Of a DNA stretch of 64,000 nt, positions 44,052 through 55,684 are shown piece after piece. The position numbers and the translations under genes were made by a program. Origin of the DNA: Oegoconia quadripuncta (lineage: Eukaryota; Arthropoda; Insecta; Lepidoptera; Autostichidae); contig OX438748.1 of NCBI GenBank assembly GCA_949316235.1, forward strand, positions 7,381,001 to 7,445,000, given 5' to 3'. The notes under the pieces are model-generated. The model ran no database searches and was not told the origin of the DNA. It saw nothing but the letters and a program-made list of their open reading frames with translations. How positions within the stretch are numbered: the stretch's first letter is position 1; each line of letters begins with the position of its first letter.

Positions 44052-44297
44052 TCTAAATAATATTTCAAATGCGAAAGTTTGGATGTTTGTTTGTTTATTT
44101 GTTTGTTTGTGGCTCAATCACGGGGAAACGGATGAACGGATTTGGATGAAATTTGGTATAAAGGTAAATTATACCCTGGATTAAGACCTAAGATATTTTT
44201 TATCCCGATAAATTGAGTATTTCCCACGGGATAAATAAATTACCTCGATAAAGTTATTCCACGCAGGCGAAGCCGCGGACGGAAAGATAGTATTTCA
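44052..44297 (+). mobile_element. Non-autonomous Helitron-like element, copy 4
   Basis: AATAATATTTCAAATGCGAA, then AGTTTGGATGTTTGTTTGTT, then GGATTTGGATGAAATTTGGT, then TATCCCGATAAATTGAGTA, then ACGCAGGCGAAGCCGCGGAC and GGAAAGATAGT. It is the most complete of the four and suits as a family reference. Confidence 0.7.
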
Positions 44298-44299
44298 TA

Positions 44300-44800
44300 A
44301 AAAGGAGTGACCAGACAATATTTTTTAAATTCGAATCTGACTATGACTCCCTAGCCATTTGTCAATAAATTTTTTGTCCATATGATTACATTATTTTCAC
44401 TTGTCTAAACGAAGTTCACTCACCCACACTGTTTATACTGCCTCAAAGTTGCTGTAATGGCTTCACATTAAGCTGTATCGAACTGGTAAGTTAAGTTCGT
44501 TCGGGTACGTTCAAACTAATAACGACTTTAAGGCAATGAAATTAGGTTCAGTAGACGAAAAGTGATTAGTTTAACAAGAGTGCTGTTAACGATAGAACGT
44601 CGCGTAGTTTAGATGATGGGTGATATTTAGGTATATGGCCAACTATTCTGGGTGCAATAATTGCATAGCCCGCTGAGTAACGTCATACACACGCTTGTAT
44701 TGCTGTGATATAATGTGGAACTGTTACCCAAACAGAATATAACTATAAATTTTAAATGTGGAAAATCCCCGATTATCCTCAAAAGAAAAATGTTATCCAG
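44300..44800. other. Nothing recognised
   Basis: No repeat or meaningful frame. Confidence 0.35.
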
Positions 44801-44804
44801 ATAA

Positions 44805-44855
44805 CATACAATACAATACAATATAAATATTCTTTATTGCACAGCAGCAGTGCTA
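44805..44855 (-). repeat. LINE tail with (ATTGT)n
   Basis: ACAATACAATACAATATAAA, then TATTCTTTATTGCACAG is, on the minus strand, TGCAATAAAGAATA followed by a TTGTA repeat, a common CR1/Jockey LINE ending. Confidence 0.5.
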
Positions 44856-44889
44856 ACAGTGTAAACATTTTAAAATATGGTAGTTACAA

Positions 44890-45190
44890 AATAGCTCGAA
44901 ATTGCATAACCTATTTTCATCAAACATTCGGCTAAGAAACATCTCGTAAAACAAATTGGTGCAGCCGTTTTGACATTACAAAGCCATAAGCATCTGCCTG
45001 TGTATCTGTCTGTGTTACACAGTTATACTGATACATTAACAGATTCAAATATAACAACAACAAGATAACAATATAACAACAAGATAACAACCCATTTTAC
45101 GTCGAGAGTTTGAAAAATGGGTTATGAAATGTTATAACCCAACCCATCCTAAATCCAAACGACTTCAAAAATAGGAGGAGGTACTCAATT
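44890..45190 (-). repeat. Repeat M-related patch plus AACAACAAGAT array
   Basis: AACCTATTTTCATCAAACAT, then GGTGCAGCCGTTTTGACATT, then GTGTATCTGTCTGTGTTACA matches the far part of the 53.6-kb copy. A short array of ATAACAACAAGATAACA follows at about 45048-45090. CGACTTCAAAAATAGGAGGA at 45161 resembles another common repeat. Confidence 0.45.
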
Positions 45191-45285
45191 CCACGCTAAT
45201 TTTTATGTATGTTGTAAGGTGATATACAGATGATATAGGTATTCACTAAGGAGAGAGATCGGTGGATTTGCAGATTTTTGGCAGT

Positions 45286-45545
45286 TCAATAAAATATCAG
45301 ACTCTTTGGATGATAATCAACCATGGATGTAACCAGCTCGTTTACATGCCAGGCTATTTCACAATTAATAATGAAATATTATTGTGCTCTTTTGTAATAC
45401 AAAAACCTGTTTTTAAAAGAGCTACTCTTCGAATTTCTTGCTTGTTCTTCTCAGGGGAAAACTGCCTTATGAACAAGCAGTAGCTTAAAAAGCAGTATTT
45501 TAAGTGCACCCTGTGTACCTACAAAATAAAGCATCTTTGACAATA
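45286..45545 (+). mobile_element. Daphne-like LINE 3' end, second copy
   Basis: TAAAATATCAGACTCTTTGG, then ATGATAATCAACCATGG is the last ~13 codons, and the 3' UTR follows (GGCTATTTCACAATTAATAA, then TTTCTTGCTTGTTCTTCTCA, then AATAAAGCATCTTTGAC). It matches 30825-31090 closely but without the (TTTTGA)n expansion. Confidence 0.8.
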
Positions 45546-45549
45546 TAAG

Positions 45550-47545
45550 GTCATCCTCTTCTCGCGCAGTATCAATAAGTCTGTTCGCTCTGACAGCTAC
45601 CAGCATGGTCTCGATTAAATCAACTTCGTAATTGTGAAACAGGATTCAAACTGAAGCATTATACTTTTTTTTCTATAATAGAAGGTGGTGACATATTGGA
45701 TTTGTTTCATAGCAACATCAGGATCATCAACATCAACCTTAAATCTTCATTAGATGTACATCTGTCTCTCAATAAGGTACGGGTAAGGGTCAGTACGTAA
45801 CCTGAATATGAATTTGCGTCCAAATATTGGTCATATCAAAGTGTTGTCTGTGGCAGTTACTTCAATGGATTGCTCTCAAACGGAAACACAGATATAAACT
45901 ACTAAACGTTAACTTTGCAAATCGTTACCCATTGCGACGGCATTGAAATCGAATCTAATGCATTTATTTTTTAAATATAAGTATGATATATGTATTATTA
46001 TTACTTGCATAAAGGTACTCTATATTTTGCCATTAGGATTACAAAATGTTTTCACATTATATAAATCCAAGTCATTTTCTTAGCAATCCCTTTACCTGTA
46101 TAGTATGTGATGCACCTCCGCCTTATATAACTAGTTTATAAGCAATTGCACCGTTTAATCTGGCCTTCATGATCCTGCCAGGATCGCCCATGCAATGTGG
46201 TTACCAGGTGCGTTCTACATTAGTTATAAGTAATCCTTAGGATAAGTCCAACTTTTCGCCTCTCAGAAGAAAATCAATTAACAGGATATGTCTGTTTTTA
46301 ATCACCAGCTCTTCAATTCTCACTTATCTATTTTCTTATTATGTAACCATTTATACGAAAGTTAAAGAGTTAACGATACGTACCAGTTCAGTGTATTTAC
46401 ATTGGAACTCAAATTCAACCGTTCCCTAAGTAAATACGAGTACGAGATGAAACCGGTTACCTTCCCGGAACGCATAATCAAGGTAAAGTAAATAATCCAC
46501 TGAATACGATTATCCTGCGCTATGATACAGGTGGTACTATACAGAAATGTTAGATATTATTATGGAAATATCTCTCTACTATATAAATAATTATTGTTTA
46601 TGCTATTCATGGTTGAGCTATTGTTTTATTCTCGTATTGTTATTGTTTCCGATTTATTTATCTCAGGTTACGTGACTCATAAAAATATACAAAATACTAT
46701 AACTGAATTAACAAAGATACTTAACAAATTCTATGAATACTTAAATGCAGGATTTATAGCTTTGTGTATTTCTGGAACTGGTGATCATATTTATTAAAAG
46801 AAATCAGCAAAGAAACCTATATAAACAAATTTGGTGACGAGGTTCGAATAATCAACAATATTGTGTAAATTTTTAAATTAATCAATATGAAATGCAGTTT
46901 TACTATTATATTTAATATTTAATATTATAATAGTTTCATTCATTAACTCTCTTCATTTTATTCGCTTTTTATTAGACAAAGAGATTGAAACTCTTACACT
47001 CGAAACTAACTGGCAACAAAACAAAATGGCAGACCGTAAACAAACTTTACTTTATTAGGCTGTAAACTTTAGGCCTTAGTTAAGTTGAGATGAAAAAGTT
47101 AACCATTTCGTCAAAGTTTAACTATTTGACTTTAATTGTGGAAAAGTTACGATTATTAAAATAAATTCCTAAACTTATAGTAAGCTTTTCAATAGGACTT
47201 GATTGATTATTAAAGCTTTCATTCTATTTCAATTTTTCGTGCTTTAAGGTCTATATAAAAATAATAATTAATAAACAATTACTTTTAATTTTGTAATAAA
47301 TACTCTTTGTCTATACTGGTAAGGCCTCCTTTCAGGGTTTTGTTGATAAAAAAAAATCTTCTAGCCATAATCGCGCCTGTTGTATATTTATAGTATGGTC
47401 CTTGCGTGTTAGTTAATGATACGTATATGCAATAAATTATTAAAGTAATTTATGATAAATATTTCTGACACCTAAGTACACCAGTTATTTAGTTCTATAT
47501 TAGACAAAACCAGCAATACCGGATCGTTATCCGGTTTATCCGTTG
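45550..47545. other. Long unassigned stretch
   Basis: About 2 kb of AT-rich sequence with one 67-codon frame (46594), no shared repeats and no clear terminal repeats. Confidence 0.35.
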
Positions 47546-47549
47546 ATAT

Positions 47550-47660
47550 TTATGTAAATATCCATGTTTCGGTAATAAATGTTCGTATTTATATGCATAC
47601 AAATACCCTTCCCTAGCGCGATTCGAATCCACGCCCATTGGTATCAAATGAGTCTTTGGA
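47550..47660 (-). mobile_element. SINE-A/B head fragment (minus)
   Basis: TTATGTAAATATCCATGTTT, then CGGTAATAAATGTTCGTATT, then CTAGCGCGATTCGAATCCAC, then CCATTGGTATCAAATGAGTC. The head looks like SINE-A (TTTGATACCAATGG) while the body AATAAATGTTCGTATT is B-like. Confidence 0.5.
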
Positions 47661-48000
47661 AATTCCTAGTATAAATAAACATTATGCACAACCCATTAAG
47701 TATAGTAGTGTCGCTTCTTATTCTGTCACCAAACGCTGACATTATTTGTTGTGACAATTAAGATTCCTGTCAAAATCTGTCGACACACTAGAGACTAAAA
47801 AAATTGCCATTTGTTTTTATATCATTTAATCGTATAAGCTACCGTTTATTATTAGGGGTTTATGTGAGGTGGACAGGCAGATTGGCATTTTCCAATTTCA
47901 AAAATTACATATCAATGACATGCATTGCAATTAAATAAATCAATGGTTTGTAGCATCATTAGGCTAAATTATGATGAATAATGATTATATTGATGAATAT
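47660..48000. other. Nothing recognised
   Basis: No frame or shared repeat. Confidence 0.3.
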
Positions 48001-48002
48001 AG

Positions 48003-48075
48003 AATATGGTGGAAGTCTGTGATCTCTGTCTACTACTACGGGGAACAGGGGTAACAGTATGAATGTATGTATAGA
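48003..48075 (+). pseudogene. RTE LINE tail scrap
   Basis: TGGTGGAAGTCTGTGATCTC, then TGTCTACTACTACGGGGAAC, then AGGGGTAACAGTATGAATG matches the RTE 3' end seen at 14490 and 26440. Confidence 0.55.
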
Positions 48076-48104
48076 ATGTGGTCACCTATTTGGCCCGCTA
48101 TGAA

Positions 48105-48264
48105 CTACTCGCATGTGAAAGGTTGAATGCAGTTTTCTACATACTGACATGTCAATTCAAGCAACCTTTTGCAGATAGACGCTTTCCATGTTGGCAAACA
48201 CATCAATAGCTTTACATCACCAAGACACAGCCTCCTCTCACTATCAAATGATAAGGTATATATA
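48105..48264 (-). repeat. Repeat Q, copy 1
   Basis: CATGTGAAAGGTTGAATGCA, then GTTTTCTACATACTGACATG, then GCTTTCCATGTTGGCAAACA, then ACACAGCCTCCTCTCACTAT is the inverse of 52221-52387 at about 85% by eye. The 76-codon minus frame here contains SERRLCLGDVKLL, echoed by SERRLCLRDVKL at the second copy. Confidence 0.75.
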
Positions 48265-48269
48265 GTTAT

Positions 48270-51215
48270 ATTGGCTATACTTGTGATTATAATCCTAAAG
48301 TTATCATTTTTATACTCGACGATTGATATAATCATAATCCAACGGAATTATTTTTCGTATTTTCCCGGCAATTTTAACCTTAAATTATTCCTTATTTCGC
48401 GCAACCATGGCACACATCTCGACGGACGACCTACATACCGGTAGTGCCATGTCTTTACTTATCGCATTTTTTGTCTTATGATTAAATACGTGACTTGTGA
48501 ATGAAAAATATTGTGCGAAGACAAAGAACCCCAAGGTCTTGCAACAATTCAGTCATTTACTCGTATTACAAACACAACAAAAAATATGCCAAAGAACCGT
48601 TATTTTACCCTGCTTTAGTTTCGTCCCAATTGACCCGATACTACAATGGTATTCATACAGCTCAAGCACTTATGGTGCATAAATACGATAAATCAATGGA
48701 CGGGTAGGTAACTAAACGTTAGCAAATAACTAATGGCAAATAAGGGAAGGCGAATCAATTCTCCGACGCCGAGCCAGAGCTATTCTCAATCTCAGCTTAA
48801 TGCAAGCTCAGCTGAAAATCCAGAGGTTACCTATCTTTGGTTTGAAGCAATGTTAAATTTACTCTAACTGTTCCAGATTGTACTAAGATGCAAATTATTT
48901 CTGCAAAGAGACTGTGAATTGGATCACGCTTTTGTTGTGAATGTGTATAGTACATTTGAAATTTAAATGATACGCAACCCAACTCTTGGTTTCGTGCAAT
49001 CGCTGTGTTTGGGTGAAATCTAGGTGAAATATTGTTTTTCACGGTCGTGAGGTCGTTTGTCTTCTTCACAAAAAGTTGTGTCTTAATTATAATGACACGG
49101 GAGCTTGGCATTATTATTTTACGAAAAAGTGGTGACACCATTAAGGAGGACCGAAATCTCATTGGGGACATTAGCAAAAGTGAGTACTCTACTAGTAATT
49201 TAATTTACTCGTCTCGGTCGAAATCGCAACACAGCAACGCCGCATGCTGTGAGAAGAGTATTTACTAAACCAAAGGCGTTGCAACTGTCGAGCGTAAAAT
49301 GGCGAATCTTGGTAGAAAATACTTCACAAGAATTTTCTTTTACAACGACTATACCTTTACTTCCATCAACCTTTCAACGATTACATTCAAAACAGAGCAT
49401 TGTCGAGAATTCGGCGCCATTTATCAAAAAGGGCTCTCGAATCCCATTACGTGACTGACGATAATATCAGGGTGGATACAATAGTTGCACTATGAATACG
49501 ACCCTAGGTTACGATCGGGTAGGATACGAGCGGAATAACTTATGCGGACTGGTGTAAGTTATGACAAACAGGATAAAATGTTTACAAGCACTTTCTTTCA
49601 GCGAGATCTAAGCTAGCGCTCTCTTAGTAACATACTTGTAGGCAGTATATAGAACATTTGGGTATTACGTGGCTTCATCTTCACTGAAAACGTCAAATTG
49701 AGGTCCACTTACAACAATCCTCGAGTGTTGCTATGCTCTGTTTTTATAGTTCTATGTATTCAGATCATATCCGGAATGTGTGGTGTTTTGTATGAAAACA
49801 AAGCCTTTGTGCGAAACCAGCTTTCCACTTCCTTGGTGAAAAAGTGAATGCACGATTCTCAACTGACGGCGTCGGCATTATTTGAAGAGCCTTTTACAAT
49901 ATAGGGAAGAGTTATTATTCTGCAAATAATAAGATTTCCTATTATTTGGAGTAGTTGTAATGATCCTATGGGACAACCTTCTAACATGGTTTTGCATTAC
50001 TTGCAATATACACACGCGGTGCCCAGTGAGCCTTCAGCCTAGGTGTCCAAACGTTTTATTTGCCGCACCCCAAAGGACCCCACACTCTATTATCACATAA
50101 TACAAATAGTAATCAAGTGGCTAAACATGTGCCCTATATAATATGTATGAAACTGTGCGTGTTAAACATGTGTTAAAATTCTTCAACTGATTTTATCTTT
50201 ACTTGGCTACACTTCATTTTGTCAAGGTGTTTTCTTACGACATAGCTTAAGTTCTGCCTATATGTTGGCTATATTAATATCCCATACACAGCACAGCATC
50301 GCTTTCTTTTATAAATCACGCCAAACATCAGATTCCTTGAAATTCAAAGCGAGAAATACTATAGCAATTCGAAAGTTTACGACTCAATATTGAGTAGTCC
50401 TCAACTTGAGGACTTTATCGTATTATTTTTACAAACATAAAAAAGGAAAGTATGTAAGTTCTTTTTGAAACAATCGAGACAACATTCACATACCACGAAA
50501 ATACAATACTTATTTGTTGGAGTATCAAGAAAGGCGTGAAAGATCTTTAACGTCAACATATGCGATTCAGCAAGTATGTATGTAGATAGGTATATGTCAG
50601 TTTAGATGGGGTAGGACATCGGTCTGACGTCTGGGTCGATGATGATGTACAGTGTTTCGATAATTCGAATCATTGCTGTCGGTCAGAATATTTCATTAGC
50701 ATCTGGAACACCTGTCGATCGCTACTGCCTACTGGCTGTGAGACAGGACTCCATATGAATGAAACGAATATTCAAAGCAATGTGAACCGAACGTGATCAT
50801 GTGAACGGGATCGGGCTATATCAGTCCTTGTAGCGTCATTGCAATCAAAGCACTACTGTTATTAGTACCGAGCGCTCATCAATGAATAAATTATGAAGGG
50901 AAATCGATTTTGTTTAATGACTTTACTTGTCTCAAATCAAACGAAGCCAATTTCTAGAGTGCATAATAGAACTGAGTTAATCTTATTTAATATTCCCTAA
51001 AACTAATGTTACGAATTTTTCAAAGTTGGACATGGTCATTCACTGATCCGGGTAATTAACTGATTCAAATTTAATGCTCCAATTTTGAACAAAATGAGCT
51101 TTATACGTGTCTAAAAACTTGATGGGGCGGATATTTTTCCAAACTTTCGTCACTTGATCGCGGGAACTGCCCGAAAATGCCTTAATTCTATCTATAAATA
51201 AATAATATAAATAAA
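48270..51215. other. Long unassigned stretch with weak coding-like frames
   Basis: Several frames of 60-116 codons (48501, 48827 minus, 49032, 49249) overlap in different phases. One (48501) ends in MVHKYDKSMDG just before GGTAGGT, which looks like a splice donor. No domain is recognisable and no acceptor partner stands out, so no gene is called. Confidence 0.3.
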
Positions 51216-51218
51216 TAT

Positions 51219-51435
51219 TTCGGACACTTACACCAATCATCTAGTCCCAAACTAAGCAAAGCTTGTACTATGGATACTAGATAATGGATAAACATACATA
51301 AATATTTATATAAACATCCATGACTCAGGAATAAATGTTCATATTCATCACACAAACATTTACCCGTCGCGGGATTCGAACCCGCAACCGCTGGTTTCGC
51401 TGATAGGGTCACCAGGGATATCCACTACACCAATC
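51219..51435 (-). mobile_element. SINE-B copy (minus, near complete)
   Basis: ACACCAATCATCTAGTCCCA, then GCAAAGCTTGTACTATGGAT, then CATCCATGACTCAGGAATAA, then CGGGATTCGAACCCGCAACC, then ATCCACTACACCAATC. Tail, body and tRNA head are all present. Confidence 0.82.
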
Positions 51436-51439
51436 TATA

Positions 51440-52215
51440 TGACCTGCTTGAGGATTCCAACCAGCTCTTAAGTTACGTGACTGCATCGGTATCGTCATCG
51501 ATAACGTTGACCAATGAGAAACGTGAAATTGCCCAGCGATTAATCGGTTTGAAGGAAAGGTCGTGCACTTAAACAGTTGCCCATTAGAAAATTTTTGCAA
51601 TACTTTTCATCCGCTAGTGTTTTATGCAATAAACTCAAAATTGATTTTATTTTAAATATCTAACTAAGGAATTTCAAAAACTTCAAAGACTTTTAACAAT
51701 TAGTTTCATTAAGAAAACTCCAAATGTGAGATTCATCTGATCGTGTCCTAAAAAAAATATTTTCAATGATTTAACTCACACTTAGAGAAATAACAACGAC
51801 AAAAAAATACACAAAAAAAAAACTTCGTCAGATATTACCTTATAGTAGTGCAATCTCCGCTTACGGTGTACACCCTTACCGCCCTACAGTTCTTTGAAGT
51901 ACGACGGTAACCGGACAAATTCAAAGCGATGTTATTCTAAGGGCACCTACAAAAAGTGGTATGCAAAAAACATGCGTATATTCGCGCGGGATCGTTCCCA
52001 AGTAATCCAAGGCTTGCGTTTGTTTTTACGAATAAGCGCCGGGGACAAACCCCCAAACCCCCTTGTTGAATAGAAGCCATGAGTGACGCGGTGAATATTC
52101 TTTTGTATCAAACTTTTTTCCAGACTACAATAGAGCTGTCAGTTAGATTAAATTGTTTTTTTTTTTCGTTTGCTTCGCTATTTTATTCTGCATGGTCAGA
52201 TGGTAAGCTTTATAT
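51440..52215. other. Unassigned
   Basis: Two short frames (51409 minus, 52079) without motifs. GCGCCGGGGACAAACCCCCA near 52036 is GC-rich but isolated. Confidence 0.3.
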
Positions 52216-52220
52216 ATATG

Positions 52221-52387
52221 TATACCTTATCATTTTATCATTGGATAGTGAGAGGAGGCTGTGTCTTAGGGACGTAAAGCTATAGATGTGTTTGCAAACA
52301 TGGAAAGCATCCATCTGCAAAGGGTTGCTTTCAATTGTCTTGTCGGTATGTAGAAAACTGCATTCAACCCTTCACATACGAGTAATG
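52221..52387 (+). repeat. Repeat Q, copy 2
   Basis: TATACCTTATCATTTTATCA, then GAGAGGAGGCTGTGTCTTAG, then TGTAGAAAACTGCATTCAAC, then CCTTCACATACGAGT. It runs directly into repeat P at about 52384. Confidence 0.75.
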
Positions 52388-52657
52388 CAATGGGATAATA
52401 GTGTAAGCGTATCCTCTTATTCTTAATCATATTTTATTGCTGGAGTTGAAGTTGACTTTGCATTGTGATCTCGGGAGTATACAGTTACCAGCAATTTCTA
52501 CAATTATAAATGATCTCTGTACAAGTATTATCGAGTTCACGAGTCGTAGAAAGATAATCTGTTATGATTAGTTATTGTTCTTTTATTTAGGTGACTGTGT
52601 GGACACAATTTTCTCTGTAGTTTGCACAGGCTGCAATGTGAGGCCTCAGGTACTTTC
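52384..52657 (+). repeat. Repeat P, copy 1
   Basis: GCAATGGGATAATAGTGTAA, then TTATTGCTGGAGTTGAAGTT, then TCGGGAGTATACAGTTACCA, then TTTAGGTGACTGTGTGGACA, then CTGCAATGTGAGGCCTCAGG and TACTTTC. The inverted copy at 59803-60071 is about 90% identical by eye and both stop at TACTTTC. No TIR or poly(A) is seen. Confidence 0.8.
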
Positions 52658-52659
52658 TT

Positions 52660-53350
52660 GGTACTTGGTTGGGGTTGGTTCTATTCTATTTGAGTGCCCA
52701 AACTGTAGTTTGGGCACCTCCTAAACAGCACCTCTTGATAGTGTCACAACAATATTAAATCCATACGCTTTAAGAATGATTGATTGAATATTCGACATCC
52801 ATTCTCAACCGTTGTGGACCTCTTAATTAAGTCTATTATGCATTCCAAATTATTTTATTTATTCCGTAGAGTAAGCAAATCAGGAGACTACAGTGAGAGA
52901 TAGAAAGGAAGATAGATTTCTTATAAACCGTCAATTAAGAAATAAAATACGCTATTAGTAATACAATAAATACTACAATACAGAAAGAGATTAATGTTGA
53001 AAACTTCTACATCTTTTCCCTATTAAAACAGCGAACAGTTTCAACTCTTTGAAATAGAGTTTTACTAATAGAAAAGCATTACACTGTATAACATTCAACA
53101 ACCTCAAGAAAATTACAAACATCTTAAAACACTTCCAAAGAAACTCACGCGGTGAGCAAAGTTATGTACAACCACAAAGGAAGCAGTCAGTCGTATGGAA
53201 ATAACAAAAATATTTTATACATTTAACGAGAGCAATTCCTTCTGTTTTCTCATAGATGCAATTTCTGCTTTGTGTAAATACATTAAATAGAATATCATCA
53301 TTTTTATTTAATGCCTAAAGTAGTAGATAATTTGGTGGAGTAAAGATAAA
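52660..53350. other. Nothing recognised
   Basis: A small palindrome, GCCCAAACTGTAGTTTGGGC (52697-52716), is the only structure seen. Confidence 0.45.
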
Positions 53351-53354
53351 AAAT

Positions 53355-53550
53355 CATCTAGTACCAAACTAAGCAAAGCTTGTACTATGGACACTTGATA
53401 ACAGATATACATACATCAATGTTTATATAAACACCCATGACTCGGGAATAAATTTCGTATTCAACATACAAACATTTGCCCCATACGGGATTCGAACCCG
53501 CAACCGTTGGTTTCGCTGACAAGGTCACTGTCTAACACTAATCAGTCGTC
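53355..53550 (-). mobile_element. SINE-B copy (minus)
   Basis: ATCATCTAGTACCAAACTAA, then AAACACCCATGACTCGGGAA, then TACGGGATTCGAACCCGCAA, then CCGTTGGTTTCGCTGAC and CTAATCAGTCGTC. The body is slightly shorter than at 51219. Confidence 0.8.
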
Positions 53551-53577
53551 GAAATTTAGGAAATCCCCAGAGAAACA

Positions 53578-53745
53578 ATGATTATACCATCCAGATAATC
53601 AAAACTACTGTATTAAAAGCTAAATATCTTCAAAACGACTTAACCGATTTCCATATCGGTTCAGCCGTTTTGGCGCTACGATGTTACAGACACACAGATA
53701 CGGACATACATAGGCTTCATACTCATAACACGTCTTTTGCATGGG
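53578..53745 (-). repeat. Repeat M copy with right flank
   Basis: CTGTATTAAAAGCTAAATAT, then AACGACTTAACCGATTTCCA, then GGTTCAGCCGTTTTGGCGCT, then ACAGACACACAGATACGGAC and TAACACGTCTTTTGCATGGG. In reverse it ends like 35423, linking the two versions. Confidence 0.65.
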
Positions 53746-54135
53746 ATAAAAAAATATAAGAAACATATTTATGTCTGTGTTATTATTAATGTTTATTCAG
53801 AGATAAACTTTATCCATGCCCTCTCTTTACTTACAAATTCAAGGCCTATGTCAAAAGTCTCTTTTAAAATTAATTTCAAAATGTTATATCCTAAGCTGAA
53901 CCGGGACAGGCTGACCGGATCCTTTGAAGTTAGCCAACTATCCTCCACCGACCGCAAACCTTTGTACGTAATGAAACAATATTGGACTCGTGCTTTGTCT
54001 ACAAAGGGCGACTGACGAGGAAAACCTTTTTTAATTTAATTACTCCCTCTCGCTTCGTTTCGAGGTTTCTGCCTCTGTCCTCCTCTGAGTAATGTCTTTC
54101 GTCATTTTGTTATTTTAGTATTATTTAAGTCAAAG
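53745..54135. other. Unassigned 92-codon frame region
   Basis: The frame 53737-54015 ends NRDRLTGSFEVSQLSSTDRK, then PLYVMKQYWTRALSTKGD before a stop. The second half reads less AT-biased than its surroundings, but I do not recognise it. Confidence 0.3.
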
Positions 54136-54139
54136 TCAA

Positions 54140-54462
54140 AGAGCGTCGGTGGCTCAGCGGTTGAGAAGCGGTCTCCCAATTTGTGAGGAGCGAGATCGAT
54201 TCCCAGGCAGGCCAATGTACCAATGAGATTTGTAATTTAATTTAATTATTTATGTGCATTTATCCGACTGCTCTTAAACGGTGAAGGAAAACATCGTGAG
54301 GGAAACCTGCTTGCCTGAGATTTAAAAATTCTATGGCATGTGAAGTCCCCAACCCGCATTGGGTTAGCGTGGTGGACTATGTCCCATACTCCCTCATTAT
54401 ACGAAGGTAGGTTATATCCTTGCAATGGGATGTTTACGGGCTGAGATGATGATGACGAAGTC
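54140..54462 (+). mobile_element. SINE-C, copy 2 (fuller)
   Basis: The head AGCGTCGGTGGCTCAGCGGT, then GAGCGAGATCGATTCCCAGG (A and B boxes); the body TGCATTTATCCGACTGCTCT, then ACATCGTGAGGGAAACCTGC, then GTGAAGTCCCCAACCCGCAT; the end ACGGGCTGAGATGATGATGA. It contains about 40 bp (TAGCGTGGTGGACTATGTCC onward) lost from copy 1. Confidence 0.85.
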
Positions 54463-54469
54463 AATCAAC

Positions 54470-55555
54470 TCTTATAAACAGACAATATCTTATCTATCAA
54501 CGTGAGATTTAGGTATTTGCTTCTTGTGAATATTACATTAAAGACAATGGGCAATATCGCATGAATTCTGCCTTTTCGCTGCATCGCTTTCATTCGAGGG
54601 GCGAATGTTATGGAGTGTGGATGTCGATGCGATATGGGAGAATTTGGGCGGACGACGTGGTATGGTATCATTATCGCTCCTACGGGTGTTTCTATGCTGT
54701 CAATGTCAATTTAAATCTACTGAAAATAATAATAGGGCTTAGTGCATTTATCTGTCAGTATGTCCAAGCTAATATTCTTTTATTTATGTGTGTATGTTAT
54801 TGATATAACATTTCCAGCATTTTATTTGTATTATGGAACTTTTACTACATTTAAGTCAATACATGAACCTCATAAATGAATAAAAAACATCCACTTAAAA
54901 AAATTATACCAAAATTATGATCATTAATTATAGTAAAATTTTCTAACTTAGTGGACAAATAGATTGGAGCTTCAGCAAAATAGCTGTTTTTCAGTCTATA
55001 CCTCGTGCATTCACTGATAACAGAACGCATAACACGTCATAACTAATGAGTTGAAGTTACTACTTCATAGCCACAAAACTAGATCGTTCGTTGGAACTAT
55101 GTGAATAGTAAACAGAACTTCTCTCAACATAAAATTAGTATCAAACAATGACCCCAACAAGTTTTATCATCCTGTTTTACGAGAGTGAGTAAAACGGAAT
55201 GTTTTTCACAATAAAATGCTTACACTGTTTTGATTGTATCGTTTCAATTCTAATTTTATTAGAATCAAATTCTCTTTGTGTCCAAAGAGACACGTAGGTA
55301 CGCTTCGTTAAACCGAAGTGCAATTTGTGTTTAATTATAAATCCTCTCGTTAGAAGAGAGAAAACATAATGATTAAAGTAAGATTACAATAGAAGTTACT
55401 CATTATTTAAACATGTTATGAAATATAAGATGCCCCTAATATGCTATAGGATATATTTTAAGGGATGGTTTAAGTTCGATTTGTACAAAAGAACAATGCT
55501 TTCATTGTAATGGTTTTGGTGTAAAAGTAATGAAACGTCGCATTTGACATTTGAA
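54470..55555. other. Unassigned; short repeat shared with 10755
   Basis: ATGTCAATTTAAATCTACTG, then AAAATAATAATAGGGCTTAG (54703-54760) matches 10755-10812. The rest, including frames at 54465 (minus) and 54561, has no motif. Confidence 0.4.
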
Positions 55556-55560
55556 CACCT

Positions 55561-55615
55561 CTGATCAATTTACGAGGTCGCTGGTTCGATTCTCGTACAT
55601 ATTTAGTACTTGGTT
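55561..55615 (+). mobile_element. SINE S3 head fragment
   Basis: GAGGTCGCTGGTTCGATTCT, then CGTACATATTTAGTACTTGG shares the B box and following bases with 63453-63551. The A-box side is missing. Confidence 0.5.
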
Positions 55616-55684
55616 TATAAAGACAATATACACACATTCAAAACATAATCTTTACATTTTCTTAATAATCATCAGATTATACTC

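Noticed and set aside
48827..49177. 116-codon minus frame
   Set aside because: No recognisable domain and it overlaps other frames of similar length; length alone is not evidence.
51360..51435. Minus-strand tRNA-like sequence with CGGGATTCGAACCCGC
   Set aside because: It is the head of SINE-B; the same sequence with its body occurs at 53355 and 22712.
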